DNA of 64,000 nucleotides from Neobacillus niacini NBRC 15566 (GCF_001591505.1 NZ_BCVA01000022.1:28756-92755); one strand, 5' to 3'; counted from the stretch's first letter, positions 8,886-18,564 are shown. The notes: generated from the letters alone by a model not told the origin. Program-made: numbers and translations.

Positions 8886-9000
8886 GGTCAATGGATTGCC
8901 CCATTTAACATGGTCATACTTTCAGTTTACCCTGGTTTTCACACTTTTTTATTTATTGTTTCATATGATGCATAAATGTAAACGCCCAGGAGGTGCTTGA

Positions 9001-10407
9001 ATGATTATCCATGTGGTGAGCGTTGGCGAGTCACTTTGGCAAATTGCTAACCGCTATGCTGTAAATATGAACTCGATTGTACAATTAAATGGGCTGCCAG
9101 ACCCCAATCGATTATTAGTTGGGCAATCGCTACTGATACCTAAGCCAGGAACCTCTCACATTATTAAATATGGAGATACTCTATGGTCTATTTCACAGCA
9201 ATATGGTTTGACAATCCAAGCAATTGTCCAATCCAACCAATTAACGAATCCCAATGTTCTATATCCAGGAACCAAGCTTTTTATCCCAGCAATTACTCAC
9301 ATTGTCTCTCCCGGGGAAACATTAGCGCAAATCGCAAGACGGTATCGTACAACTGTGCAAAGAATTATGGAAGAAAATCAAATTGCTAATCCAAACCTGA
9401 TTTATCCTGGAACGGTTCTAGTTATTCCAAGAGCAAAACCAACTATCGAGGTGAATGCCTACACATATCAAACAAATGATGCGGCAATCGCCACCCTCAA
9501 TGAAATTGGTCATCTTCTTACTTATTTTAGCCCCTTTGCCTATATGATTCGGGAAGATGGAACCTTGCAGCAGATGAATGATAAACCAATGGTGGATGCC
9601 GCTATTTCTAAAAATATTACACCCATGTTATCAATCACGAACTTTACTTCCACACAAGCTGGATCGAATTTAGCAAATGTGATTTTAGCTAATCCCGCAT
9701 TGAGAGAAAAATTGATTAATAACGCTATTCAAATCATGGATACCAAAGACTATAAAGTGTTAAACATTGATTTCGAAAATGTATTACCCGCTGATCGCGA
9801 GAATTATAATCAATTTTTACAATTGGCTGTGGACCGTCTCCATCCTAAGGGATATTTAGTGTCCACTGCCCTTGCACCTAAGGTGAGTGCAACTCAAGGC
9901 GGCCTGTTATATGAAGCACATGATTATGAGGCACACGGGAGAATTGCCGATTTCGTGGTGCTGATGACCTATGAATGGGGATATCGAAAAGGGCCACCGC
10001 AAGCCATCTCACCGATTAATCAAATGAGAAGAGTTGTCGAATATGCCTTAACAGTCATGCCGGCTGAAAAAATCTTTTTAGGCTTCCAAATTTATGCACG
10101 GGATTGGTTGCTACCGCATGTTCAGGGGCAAGAAGCCGAAACCTTTAGTCCGCAGGAGGCTATCAGCAGAGCACTTAAATATGGTGCCGCCATTCAATAC
10201 GATACAACGGCCCAATCACCATTCTTCCGCTATGTAGATGAACAAGGCCGTGGCCATGAAGTATGGTTTGAAGATGCCAGAAGTGCTCAAGCCAAGTTCG
10301 ACTTGGTCAAACAATATAACCTTCGTGGTGTAAGTTACTGGGCACTTGGCTACCCATATCCACAAAATTGGGCATTGTTGAATGACAATTTCACGATAAA
10401 AAAATAA
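9001..10407 (+). CDS. LysM-GH18 spore cortex-lytic enzyme (SleL/YaaH-like)
   Basis: 468 residues. Three LysM peptidoglycan-binding repeats come first (about 2-47, 53-96 and 99-143), each of the form HxVxxGExLxxIAxxY...NPNxLxxGxxLxIP. A glycosyl hydrolase 18 barrel follows (about 150-460). The catalytic strand reads VLNIDFENVLPADRENY, placing the acid/base Glu at residue 259 and Asp at 257. SleL/YaaH enzymes cleave cortex fragments as N-acetylglucosaminidases during germination. Classical SleL has two LysM units, so this is a three-LysM variant. There is no signal peptide, as in the family. AGGAGG precedes the ATG. Confidence 0.88.
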   Translation: MIIHVVSVGESLWQIANRYAVNMNSIVQLNGLPDPNRLLVGQSLLIPKPGTSHIIKYGDTLWSISQQYGLTIQAIVQSNQLTNPNVLYPGTKLFIPAITHIVSPGETLAQIARRYRTTVQRIMEENQIANPNLIYPGTVLVIPRAKPTIEVNAYTYQTNDAAIATLNEIGHLLTYFSPFAYMIREDGTLQQMNDKPMVDAAISKNITPMLSITNFTSTQAGSNLANVILANPALREKLINNAIQIMDTKDYKVLNIDFENVLPADRENYNQFLQLAVDRLHPKGYLVSTALAPKVSATQGGLLYEAHDYEAHGRIADFVVLMTYEWGYRKGPPQAISPINQMRRVVEYALTVMPAEKIFLGFQIYARDWLLPHVQGQEAETFSPQEAISRALKYGAAIQYDTTAQSPFFRYVDEQGRGHEVWFEDARSAQAKFDLVKQYNLRGVSYWALGYPYPQNWALLNDNFTIKK

Positions 10408-10420
10408 AACGGTCAAAAAT

Positions 10421-10454
10421 GAGAGTTGGCATTTTATGCCAAACTCTCTTTTTT
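10421..10454 (+). terminator. Terminator after the LysM-GH18 gene
   Basis: GAGAGTTGGCA pairs with TGCCAAACTCTC (one-base bulge) across a short TTTTA loop, and a T tract follows. Confidence 0.85.
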
Positions 10455-10644
10455 AATCATAAAACATGTTTTAATTAGATAAAATTTTTTATAAAAGTAT
10501 AGCCCCCTATCTTTTTTACATTCATCGCATTGGACCGTGGGAAGATTACTTCCATATGAATGAATATATAACTGAGACTATTAGGTATTTATTTCCGTAT
10601 AATAATAGAAAGCCATAAATTAGTGAAAGGAGAGGAATAGTATT

Positions 10645-10908
10645 ATGTTTGAAATTAAATTAGAAAAATTGAATGATAGATTAATTATTAAATGGCAACT
10701 AACAAAAATAGAAATTCCTATTTCTGATATTTTAGAAGTGACACAAGATGATACATACTACGGCGGTGGGGCTAAGGATTCTATTCGAATTGGTTTTCCT
10801 AATGGAACTGCCGATAGAATAGTTATTATAACTAAGTCCGACACTTATGTTTTGTTTACGAATGTAGATGCTATTAAGAAGAAAGTATTATCATTTGTTA
10901 AAAATTAA
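10645..10908 (+). CDS. SunI/YnzG-family PH-domain-like protein
   Basis: 87 residues with AAGGAGAGG upstream. The sequence runs MFEIKLEKLNDRLIIKWQLT, IPISDILEVTQDDTYYGGG, IRIGFPNGTADRIVIITKS, ending YVLFTNVDAIKKK. This follows the plan of the SunI/YnzG group of small beta-rich proteins with a pleckstrin-like fold. SunI itself is the immunity protein against the glycopeptide sublancin and is membrane-anchored; this copy lacks a membrane segment and no sublancin-type gene is nearby. Its role is therefore unknown. Confidence 0.65.
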   Translation: MFEIKLEKLNDRLIIKWQLTKIEIPISDILEVTQDDTYYGGGAKDSIRIGFPNGTADRIVIITKSDTYVLFTNVDAIKKKVLSFVKN

Positions 10909-11104
10909 TTTCTTATGGTGTTCCCCGCTAAATGGTTCTACAACAAGTGGAGACACTTTTTCTTATTCTACTAACGGTGCAAGATTCTTCAAGAAGAAAA
11001 TATTTTAGTATAAAGGGAATTTATTAGAAAAAATGGTATAATTGAACAGTCAAAAAACGAATTGATATTATTTTTGACAATCGTGGTTAGAGGAGGCGGT
11101 CATT

Positions 11105-11161
11105 ATGACAAACCAAAGAATGGTTAGTAAGAATGAGTACAAGGGGAAAACGACTATTTAA
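11105..11161 (+). CDS. Possible 18-codon peptide
   Basis: A very good GAGGAGG stands before an ATG that opens an 18-codon frame (MTNQRMVSKNEYKGKTTI), 40 bp ahead of the GNAT gene. A TATAAT at 11036-11041 could be a -10. It may be a small protein, a leader peptide or the residue of a lost gene. I have no family for it. Confidence 0.3.
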   Translation: MTNQRMVSKNEYKGKTTI

Positions 11162-11200
11162 AATGTATGTAGCGTTTCCCCAATTTGAGAGGGGAAAATT

Positions 11201-11656
11201 ATGAGTATTGAAAATGTGAAAATCGTAGAATTAAAAGCAGAAAACTGGTATGACTGTTGTGTATTAGAAGTATCCGCAGAACAAAAGGAATACATTGAAC
11301 CCAATGCTATATCCATAGCTCAGTCAAAGTTTGAGTCTACATTAAAGCCATATGCTATTTATGCTGAAGAGAAAGTGGTTGGCTTTTTGATGTACAATTC
11401 TGTTCAAGCAGAACTTGATGGTTATTGGATATATCGAATAATGGTCGATAAGGAATTCCAAGGCAAGGGTATAGGCAAAGCTGCAACTACGTTAATGATT
11501 TCAGAGATGGCTAAATTACCGAATGCTAAAAAAATTGTTGTAGGTTATCATCCTGAAAATTTAGGAGCACATAATCTTTACATGAGTTTGGGATTCATAG
11601 ATAATGGTGATCGGTTCGGCAAGGAAATGGCCGTTATAAAAAATATAAACGAATGA
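11201..11656 (+). CDS. GNAT-family N-acetyltransferase (BltD/PaiA-like)
   Basis: 151 residues. Motif A, which binds acetyl-CoA pyrophosphate, is clear at about residues 85-105: IMVDKEFQGKGIGKAATTLM. Motif B (HPENLGAHNLYMSLGFIDNG) follows. The early segment with 'EYIEPNAISIAQSKF' resembles the spermidine acetyltransferases BltD and PaiA, so polyamine acetylation is a reasonable guess. A good AGGGG site and a terminator delimit it as a single gene. Confidence 0.82.
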   Translation: MSIENVKIVELKAENWYDCCVLEVSAEQKEYIEPNAISIAQSKFESTLKPYAIYAEEKVVGFLMYNSVQAELDGYWIYRIMVDKEFQGKGIGKAATTLMISEMAKLPNAKKIVVGYHPENLGAHNLYMSLGFIDNGDRFGKEMAVIKNINE

Positions 11657-11703
11657 TAGATCAATAGAATAACTCAATAAGCCTTCGAAATTAAAACGGT
11701 GTG

Positions 11704-11736
11704 TAGCCCAAGTTCATAAGAGCTGGGCTATTTTTT
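11704..11736 (+). terminator. Terminator after the GNAT gene
   Basis: TAGCCCA pairs with TGGGCTA around a 13-base loop and leads into TTTTTT. Confidence 0.85.
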
Positions 11737-11780
11737 ATCCATTTTCACTTTACATATTTAGCTGTAATTTATGTTTTACT

Positions 11781-12545
11781 CTAGGAAACAGATCCCCGGT
11801 ATTCTTTGGGGGTACATAATTTAATTTTAATAAAATTACGATTAAATGAACGGATGTTTTCATATCCAGAAAGATGCGCAATTTCGGTAATCGGTTTTTC
11901 AGAAGTACTTAGTAAATAGCAAGCATAGTTAATCCTAGTTTCATTTAAAAAATCTACAAAAGACGTATTCACATGGGTATTAAAATATTTCGATAAATAA
12001 TTGTAACTGTAGCCTAATGAACGAGCAATACTGTGTAAAGAAATGGACTCGGTAAAGTGTTCCTGTATGTAGGATAAAATAGAATGAAGCAAATCTGGTT
12101 CCTTTTTTGCTTCAACCAGGCTGGTTTGTTGAATGAGCTCAGATAATAGTAAATAAAGACTACCTTTTTGTTCTAGTAGATTGGAATGACTGGAAAAAAG
12201 AGATTTAAAAATAAGTGCTTGTGCTTCTAATGAAAGGTTGAAAACTGGGTTTTCCAGGGATCTCTTTTCAATCATTTTTTGAAAAGTTGGCACATAGTCA
12301 GGAGAAAAAAGACAAAGTCTAGCTCGAGATTGTGTTTTTGTCAAAATAGAATGAATTTCATAAGGTAATATGAGTAAGAATTGTCCAGCCTCCAATTGAA
12401 AACATCTTTCACTTATAGTGACTTCCATTTCCCCTTCCACGATAAAAATCAATTCAAAACAACGGTGTAGATGACTTGGGAAGTTTAGGTTGGTTGATTG
12501 ATAGGTTGTGAATAAATCAAAATGTTTCGATTCGTATAGTAACAT
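11781..12545 (-). CDS. AraC-family transcriptional regulator
   Basis: 254 residues. An N-terminal cupin-like sensing domain (about 10-90, with FPSHLHRCFELIFIVEGEME) is followed by a C-terminal double helix-turn-helix (about 150-252). That domain contains ARSLGYSYNYLSKYFNTHVN and IAHLSGYENIRSFNRNFIKI. It is divergent from the dehydrogenase/ThuA operon with about 130 bp between the starts, so it very probably activates that operon in response to a sugar or sugar derivative. Confidence 0.9.
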   Translation of the reverse strand: MLLYESKHFDLFTTYQSTNLNFPSHLHRCFELIFIVEGEMEVTISERCFQLEAGQFLLILPYEIHSILTKTQSRARLCLFSPDYVPTFQKMIEKRSLENPVFNLSLEAQALIFKSLFSSHSNLLEQKGSLYLLLSELIQQTSLVEAKKEPDLLHSILSYIQEHFTESISLHSIARSLGYSYNYLSKYFNTHVNTSFVDFLNETRINYACYLLSTSEKPITEIAHLSGYENIRSFNRNFIKIKLCTPKEYRGSVS

Positions 12546-12677
12546 TTTAATATTTCCCTCTTCTAAAAAGATAAATTTTGTCTAGTATTTTATAAGTTTT
12601 TTCTTGTTGTGTCAATCCATAACATGATACATTTACCATTAATTAGAAGCTTACAATCTATTTAAAGGAGAGTTTGT

Positions 12678-13838
12678 ATGGAAAAAGTCGGAATTGGCAT
12701 GGTCGGATATAAATTTATGGGGAAAGCACATAGTCATGCATACCGGGATCTTCCTCTCTTTTTCCCGGACACCGTTCATCCCGAAATGAAGGTGATTTGT
12801 GGCCGTGACCCTGAAGGTGTAGCGACTGCAGCCAAACAATTTGGCTGGGAGGAATATACAACGGATTGGAGAACTCTCCTAGACAGAGACGATATTGATT
12901 TAATAGATATAAATGCGCCAAGCGATGTCCATAAACAAATCACGATTGCTGCTGCACTAGCAGGCAAACATGTATTTTGTGAAAAACCATTAGCGCTTAC
13001 ACTGGAGGACTCTAGAGAAATGCTTCGTGTCGTTGAAGAGGCTGGAGTTAAGCACATGGTTGGGTTTAATTACCGCTTCGCCCCTGCCGTCATGCTCGCT
13101 AAAAAGCTTGTTGACGAAGGACGACTTGGCAAAATCTATCATTTTCGAGCGTGGTTTTTACAAGATTGGCTCGTCGATGAAAACTTCCCGTTAGCGTGGA
13201 GACTTCAGAAGGAAATCGCAGGTTCAGGTTCTCATGGAGATCTTGGTGCACACCTGATCGACTTAGCGCACTATCTCATTGGGGATATTAGCGAAGTCAT
13301 TGGAATGAACGAGACATTTATTAAAGAAAGACCCATTCCTACTCACATGACTGGTCTAACAGCAAAAGGCAGCGATACGAATGAAAAAGGAGAAGTAACG
13401 GTGGATGACGCTACCCTCTTCTTGGCACGATTTGCAAATGGAACGCTAGGGAGCTTTGAAGCTACTCGTTTTGCTGCCGGACACCGCTGTACGAATTCGT
13501 TTGAAATCAATGGTAGTAAAGGGAGTGTCATCTTTGACTTTGAACGGATGAATGAACTGCAAGTTTATTTCGTTGATGACAAAGAAGATGTACAAGGTTT
13601 CCGCCGTGTCTTAGCGACTGACCCTCCGCATGCGTTTGCGCAAAACTGGTGGCCGCCTGGTCATACAATTGGCTATGAACATACATTCATTCATGAAGTG
13701 GTGGAACTAATGGAGTCTTTCCGGGAAAACCGACAGCCCGTTCCAAACTTCCGTGATGGCGTCAAGTGCCAGGAGGTTTTAGAAGCGGTTGATTTATCGA
13801 TTGAAAAACGGCAATGGATTCGAATTTGTGGTGTCTAA
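12678..13838 (+). CDS. Gfo/Idh/MocA-family oxidoreductase
   Basis: 386 residues. An N-terminal NAD(P)-binding Rossmann domain begins VGIGMVGYKFMGKAHSHAYR. The conserved lysine of the family is in HVFCEKPLALTLEDSREML. In the C-terminal substrate domain, GSHGDLGAHLIDLAHYLIGD supplies the catalytic Asp and His. Such enzymes oxidise sugars, inositols or glucosides to keto forms. AAGGAGAG precedes the ATG. It leads an operon with a ThuA protein and a second Gfo/Idh/MocA enzyme, a typical set for oxidative use of di- or amino-sugars. No transporter is in the operon. Confidence 0.88.
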   Translation: MEKVGIGMVGYKFMGKAHSHAYRDLPLFFPDTVHPEMKVICGRDPEGVATAAKQFGWEEYTTDWRTLLDRDDIDLIDINAPSDVHKQITIAAALAGKHVFCEKPLALTLEDSREMLRVVEEAGVKHMVGFNYRFAPAVMLAKKLVDEGRLGKIYHFRAWFLQDWLVDENFPLAWRLQKEIAGSGSHGDLGAHLIDLAHYLIGDISEVIGMNETFIKERPIPTHMTGLTAKGSDTNEKGEVTVDDATLFLARFANGTLGSFEATRFAAGHRCTNSFEINGSKGSVIFDFERMNELQVYFVDDKEDVQGFRRVLATDPPHAFAQNWWPPGHTIGYEHTFIHEVVELMESFRENRQPVPNFRDGVKCQEVLEAVDLSIEKRQWIRICGV

Positions 13839-13868
13839 TAAAAAAACAATCAAAGGAGTGCGTTTGCT

Positions 13869-14606
13869 ATGACAAAAAAGGCATTAATCGTTTGGGGCGG
13901 CTGGGATGGCCATCAGCCAAAACAAGTAGCTGAAATCTTTAAAGGAATTCTTGAGGAAGAAAACTTTCAAGTAGAAGTATCCAATTCACTTGACTCATAC
14001 GCCGACAAAGAAAAGCTGATGGAATTAGACCTAATTATCCCTCACTGGACCATGGGAGAAATTGAAAAAAAATATGTTCTCAATATTTCCGAAGCCGTGG
14101 CTTCTGGTGTCGGCTTAGCCGGCTGCCATGGGGGCATGTGTGATTCTTTCCGAAATAACGTGGATTGGCAGTTTATGACGGGTGGTAATTGGGTGGCCCA
14201 TCCCGGAAATGATGGAGTTGAATATATGGTCAACATTAAGCATTCCTCAAGTCCATTACTAGAAGGTCTTTCTGATTTTAAAGTGGTAAGTGAGCAATAT
14301 TACCTTCATTATGACCCCGCTGTTGAAGTGTTAGCGACAACGCGCTTCCCAGTATTTCACGGTCCACATGCAACGAATAAAGCTGTTGAAATGCCTGTTG
14401 TTTGGACAAAACGCTGGGGCTTCGGCAATGTGTTTTATAGTTCACTCGGTCATCAAGCCAACATTATTGCCATGCCGGAAGTGTCGCTCATCATGCGCCG
14501 CGGATTCCTTTGGGCTGCTGAAGGTAAGACTCGCTCTAAAGAATTAGATGTTGAGTCGATTTATGGAAATGTGCGAACCTATACAGGAATGGGCGACAGT
14601 CAATAA
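13869..14606 (+). CDS. ThuA-domain protein
   Basis: 245 residues with a class I glutamine-amidotransferase-like fold. The start KKALIVWGGWDGHQPKQVAE is typical of ThuA-like proteins, as is the middle GLAGCHGGMCDSFRNNVDWQ followed by TGGNWVAHPG. ThuA takes part in trehalose utilisation in rhizobia, together with ThuB, a Gfo/Idh/MocA dehydrogenase. Here it lies between two such dehydrogenases, 30 bp and 55 bp away, so a shared keto-sugar pathway is likely. Its own reaction is not established. It has AAGGAG ahead of the ATG. Confidence 0.85.
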   Translation: MTKKALIVWGGWDGHQPKQVAEIFKGILEEENFQVEVSNSLDSYADKEKLMELDLIIPHWTMGEIEKKYVLNISEAVASGVGLAGCHGGMCDSFRNNVDWQFMTGGNWVAHPGNDGVEYMVNIKHSSSPLLEGLSDFKVVSEQYYLHYDPAVEVLATTRFPVFHGPHATNKAVEMPVVWTKRWGFGNVFYSSLGHQANIIAMPEVSLIMRRGFLWAAEGKTRSKELDVESIYGNVRTYTGMGDSQ

Positions 14607-14661
14607 TCAGACGATGAACGCTAGATAGCAATTTTTATAAATAATCATTTGGAGGTCCTTT

Positions 14662-15756
14662 ATGGAAAAGCTTAAAATCGGTATCATTGGTTGTGGAAAC
14701 ATTAGTTCTATTTATTTAGAAAACTGTAAGAAATTCCCTCACCTCGAGCTTATTGCCTGTGCTGACCTAGATCTAGAGCGTGCCCAGTCCCAAGCGGAGA
14801 AGTTTGGGGTTCCTAAAGCGTTGTCAGTAGATGAGCTGCTTTCTGACCCAGATATTCAACTCGTGATCAATTTAACAATTCCAAAAGCACATGCCGCTGT
14901 CTGTATCCAAGCACTTGAAGCCGGAAAGCATGTTTATACAGAAAAACCACTTGCTGTGACTCGTGAGGAAGGAAAACAAATTTTAGAAACTGCCAAGAAG
15001 AAAAATCTCCTTGTTGGCAGTGCTCCGGACACTTTCTTAGGTGCTGGTATTCAAACGGCGATCCATATCATTGAACAAGGTGAAATTGGTGAACCCATTG
15101 GAGCTTCTGCCTTCATGATTTGCCGAGGACACGAGCATTGGCATCCAGACCCTTCCTTCTATTATGATTTTGGCGGCGGACCTATGTTTGATATGGGACC
15201 CTATTATTTAACAGCATTAGTAGCCCTCTTAGGACCAATAAAACGAATTTCTGGATCTACACGTATTAGTTATCCAGAACGGACCGTGCTTAGCCAGCCT
15301 AAAGCAGGTACTAAAATCGAAGTAAAGATTCCTACACACATCTCAGGTGTCATTGATTTTGCTTCGGGGGTAATCGGTAATATTACAACAAGCTTTGATG
15401 CTTTTGGCGGGACATCCCTGCCTCCCATTGAAATATACGGCAGTGAAGGAACGTTACTTGTTCCTGATCCCAATACATTCGGGGGCCCTGTAAAAATAAG
15501 AAAACGGGATGAAGCTGAATTTAAAGAGGTCCCTCTTGCCTATGGCTACCTCGAAAACAGTCGAGGACTAGGTGTGGCGGATATGGCCAAAGCTATTCTT
15601 AAAGGAAGGAATTATCGGGCAAATGGGGAATTAGCGTATCATGTATTAGAAGCGATGCATGGATTCCATGATTCCTCGGATCGTGGTCAGCACTATAACA
15701 TGGAAAGTACGTGCAGCCGTCCAGAATCAGTACCTTATGAGTTGGAGGTGAAGTAG
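14662..15756 (+). CDS. Gfo/Idh/MocA-family oxidoreductase (second)
   Basis: 364 residues. The dinucleotide-binding start is KIGIIGCGNISSIYLENCKK; the conserved Lys is in HVYTEKPLAVTREEGKQIL; and the substrate domain contains FDMGPYYLTALVALLG. The middle insertion SYPERTVLSQPKAGTKIEVK is typical of the subgroup that travels with ThuA. It is only distantly similar to the first dehydrogenase of the operon, so the two probably catalyse different oxidation or reduction steps on the same sugar. TTGGAGG precedes the ATG and a terminator follows. Confidence 0.87.
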   Translation: MEKLKIGIIGCGNISSIYLENCKKFPHLELIACADLDLERAQSQAEKFGVPKALSVDELLSDPDIQLVINLTIPKAHAAVCIQALEAGKHVYTEKPLAVTREEGKQILETAKKKNLLVGSAPDTFLGAGIQTAIHIIEQGEIGEPIGASAFMICRGHEHWHPDPSFYYDFGGGPMFDMGPYYLTALVALLGPIKRISGSTRISYPERTVLSQPKAGTKIEVKIPTHISGVIDFASGVIGNITTSFDAFGGTSLPPIEIYGSEGTLLVPDPNTFGGPVKIRKRDEAEFKEVPLAYGYLENSRGLGVADMAKAILKGRNYRANGELAYHVLEAMHGFHDSSDRGQHYNMESTCSRPESVPYELEVK

Positions 15757-15813
15757 TTTCCAATCTGAACTAAACATACACATAGCCACCGAAAATTGCC
15801 TTTTTTACATATT

Positions 15814-15843
15814 AAGCGCCTCCTTATGGGAATGCGCTTTTTC
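15814..15843 (+). terminator. Terminator of the dehydrogenase/ThuA operon
   Basis: AAGCGC (15814-15819) pairs with GCGCTT (15834-15839), with an inner TCC/GGA pairing, followed by TTTTCTG. Confidence 0.75.
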
Positions 15844-16018
15844 TGTTCTACTTAGCCATTATAATGTCGAGACACTAACAATCCGACTCTGCCTTTGCCT
15901 AATTTATTTCAATGTATTTATCTACTCGAAGAATGAAAAACTAAGTGCAATTTTAATAGAGGTTCTCGATGTAATATCAAAAGGCAGCCTCATGGTGTGA
16001 GAACAGCCCTTTTTTACA

Positions 16019-16912
16019 TTATAGTTTTTTTGAATCCATGGTATCCAACGTTTCAAGGAAATTAACAAAAGCCTTCACAACATTCCATTCCAAGGATTCC
16101 TTATGGTAATACATCCATGTTCTGCGTAAGATAGGGCTTCCTTTAGAATCAGTTAATACAATCTTATATAAATCATCTACATCATTTAAAATACGACTGG
16201 ATAAGAAGCCGTATCCTAATCCATTTATAACCATTTCCTTACAAGTATCAACCTGGTCCACTTCTATACTAATAAAAGGAGACTGTGAATAGTTTTCTGC
16301 CCACCAATTATCAATTAATGATTTTAATAAGAAATCTCCGTTATAGTCAATTCTTGGGAGATTAGGCAAATCAACAATATCGATTATTTCCCTCGAAGTA
16401 ACAGAAACAGTTTCTTCATATAATAAATGTTTCTTCAGTCCTCTAGAGCTATAGTCGCCACGAACAAAACCAATATGAACATCCTTATTGTGTATAAGCT
16501 TCGTAACATCTTTGCTCCAGCCCGAAATCACTTTAAATTCTACATGAGGATATTGATTTCTAAATAATTTCAATATATGGGGCAGTTCATAATTAGCAAA
16601 AAAGTTAGATACACCCAATTTTAATGTCCCTACGACTTCATTTCCAAACGTTTCATTCATATTCCTAACATGCTCTTTAATTTTATTATATTGAGCAATG
16701 ATATCGTCGGCACACTGAACTAGATATTCACCTTGTGGGGTAAAATGAACCCCTCTACTTTCACGAGTTACTATTTTGACACCTAATTCTTCCTGCATGT
16801 GCTTTAAGCGGTTGGTTAATGCAGGTTGTGTGATAAACAAAAGCCGTGCTGCTTTTGTAAGATTCTTCTGACTATAGAGGACCTTCAGTATTTCCCAATC
16901 GCGATAATCCAC
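16019..16912 (-). CDS. LysR-family transcriptional regulator
   Basis: About 297 residues from the GTG at 16912 (MDYRDWEILKVL). I prefer it to the open frame's earlier start because GGGTGG is correctly spaced and many LysR proteins start this way. The helix-turn-helix is at about 15-40 (NLTKAARLLFITQPALTNRL). The effector domain follows, including TLKLGVSNFFANYELPHILK. It has no adjacent partner gene on the same strand, so its target is unknown. Confidence 0.88.
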   Translation of the reverse strand: MDYRDWEILKVLYSQKNLTKAARLLFITQPALTNRLKHMQEELGVKIVTRESRGVHFTPQGEYLVQCADDIIAQYNKIKEHVRNMNETFGNEVVGTLKLGVSNFFANYELPHILKLFRNQYPHVEFKVISGWSKDVTKLIHNKDVHIGFVRGDYSSRGLKKHLLYEETVSVTSREIIDIVDLPNLPRIDYNGDFLLKSLIDNWWAENYSQSPFISIEVDQVDTCKEMVINGLGYGFLSSRILNDVDDLYKIVLTDSKGSPILRRTWMYYHKESLEWNVVKAFVNFLETLDTMDSKKL

Positions 16913-17134
16913 TATTACCACCCATTTTTTCCCATATAAAAGATTTTTATATGACATTATAATTTTTTAGCATTTTATATATCTCCATTATTGCATTATC
17001 ATTAATCAGGAGCAATTAATAATTACTTATTCAACCCCCTGGATTACGTTCAACACAACATATGGCATCTTCAACCATATTTATTGATATCTTGCTGGCA
17101 GTCCAGAATTATTTAGAAAATAGGAGGAAAATTT

Positions 17135-17290
17135 ATGTGGATTATAACTCGCTATTTAAATTCAAACATTTCTCAGTTTGAATTTAAAACAGAAGATGAA
17201 GCAAGAGAGGCTCTAAAAAACATGAAGGACGGCTGTAATATACTCTCTGAGGTTGTATATTTCAATGATCCTTGTTTTCAAGTAGCTTAA
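17135..17290 (+). CDS. Small conserved-looking protein of 51 residues
   Basis: A strong TAGGAGGAAA lies seven bases before the ATG. The peptide begins MWIITRYLNSNISQFEFKTE and goes on through DEAREALKNMKDG to LSEVVYFND. The alternating beta and helix pattern with 'FEFxTExEAREALKNM' looks like a compact alpha/beta protein rather than noise, and I believe similar small proteins occur in other Bacillaceae. Function unknown. A terminator follows about 65 bp downstream. Confidence 0.7.
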   Translation: MWIITRYLNSNISQFEFKTEDEAREALKNMKDGCNILSEVVYFNDPCFQVA

Positions 17291-17356
17291 AATATTTTTA
17301 TCTCACTAAAGGATTAAAGGTGACATCCCACGTATGCTATTACTAGGAGATTCCCT

Positions 17357-17393
17357 AAAAATAAGAGCCTATTATTAGTAGGCTCTTATTTTT
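17357..17393. terminator. Bidirectional terminator
   Basis: AAAAATAAGAGCCTA (17357-17371) and TAGGCTCTTATTTTT (17379-17393) form a perfect hairpin with A/T flanks. It serves the small gene on the left and the minus-strand M28 gene on the right. Confidence 0.9.
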
Positions 17394-17461
17394 ATATAGT
17401 TTCCCCCCTGAAGGGAGCTTGAAAGCAACGGGGGAATTATCGGAGAGACCGTATGGCTGGA

Positions 17462-18508
17462 TTAAAGTATCCGTAACGATTTCAAAGTTGTTTTGATTTT
17501 GTCTAAATCATTATTAGGAGTTTTTGATAATTCTCTTATCAAGACATCGCAAATTAGGTCAAGATTATGACGGGGACCTAATTCAACTTTAAAAAAGCGA
17601 CTTAGCTCAACAATTTCAGATTCATGATTGAATGGAAGTTTGTCACGTGAGGGAAGTAATAATTCAGCAGTACTATCACCGAATTTCCTGCTGATAGTTA
17701 AAATGCAGTGTGTGATATATGTAGAGATATTTGAGATCTTTTCTAGATTTAATTTTTCAAATGTATCTTTCGGAGTATGATAGTGAGGATCATGACCACA
17801 TGTGAAAAATAGGTTGGGCTTCCTGTTAATATCAAAGATATAATTATCGGATAAATGAAATAATCTTCGGCTTCTTAACCGGTATATTTGAAGATCTTTC
17901 ATTTGATTTTGTGTAAGATCAATGGATTTTGATAGTATTGGGGATGTATTTGCTCCAATCACAAATAAAGAGTTTTCACGGTCTTTTACACCTACAGAGT
18001 GACCACATAGATCTAAGATAAAAGCCCCAATAAAATGATCATAATTTAATTGTTTCTGACTATCGCGGTAAAAATGTATACTACCCATGCTTTTGGTCAA
18101 AAAGTATTTGTGCTCCTCCATATCAAAGATTGCTAGAACAATATTGATATTTAAGTTCGATGACTTTAATGAATCAAGCACAGACAGTAGTATACCGATG
18201 GCAGCAGCATTATCATTTGCCCCTGGACAGCCATTTACATGGTCATAGTGGGCTCCTAACAGCAGCCATTTATCATGGTGTCCCTTTCTTGTAGCAAGGA
18301 GATTTCGTCCAATCTTACCATCAAAAGCGGTATAGGTTTGTTCCCATTTCCCCGCTAATAATGGAGTTAACGACAACATCTCAAACTGTGCCAAGATAAG
18401 TCTTCTTGCAACATCATGCCCTTTTGTTCCTGGTACTCGCCCATTTAGGCTCGGATTGGATAACTTTTGGATGAATCTAATATATTCTTCTTTCAAAAAG
18501 TATCCCAC
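17462..18508 (-). CDS. M28-family zinc metallopeptidase
   Basis: 348 residues. The di-zinc ligands of M28 aminopeptidases can be followed in order: LLLGAHYDHVNG (His87, Asp89), PGANDNAAA (Asp99), DMEEH (Glu131-Glu132), and a late HYHTPKDT with the last His. No signal peptide or membrane anchor is present, so the enzyme is probably cytoplasmic; most Bacillus M28 enzymes are secreted. The C-terminal 90 residues extend beyond the usual domain and are not recognised. The GTG start has a weak site, and a TTG four codons later (after GGTGGG) is equally possible. Confidence 0.8.
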   Translation of the reverse strand: MGYFLKEEYIRFIQKLSNPSLNGRVPGTKGHDVARRLILAQFEMLSLTPLLAGKWEQTYTAFDGKIGRNLLATRKGHHDKWLLLGAHYDHVNGCPGANDNAAAIGILLSVLDSLKSSNLNINIVLAIFDMEEHKYFLTKSMGSIHFYRDSQKQLNYDHFIGAFILDLCGHSVGVKDRENSLFVIGANTSPILSKSIDLTQNQMKDLQIYRLRSRRLFHLSDNYIFDINRKPNLFFTCGHDPHYHTPKDTFEKLNLEKISNISTYITHCILTISRKFGDSTAELLLPSRDKLPFNHESEIVELSRFFKVELGPRHNLDLICDVLIRELSKTPNNDLDKIKTTLKSLRIL

Positions 18509-18564
18509 CTTGAACTTATTTATTGAAATCCATAACTAAACAACAACTTTTATGTAAACAGACC

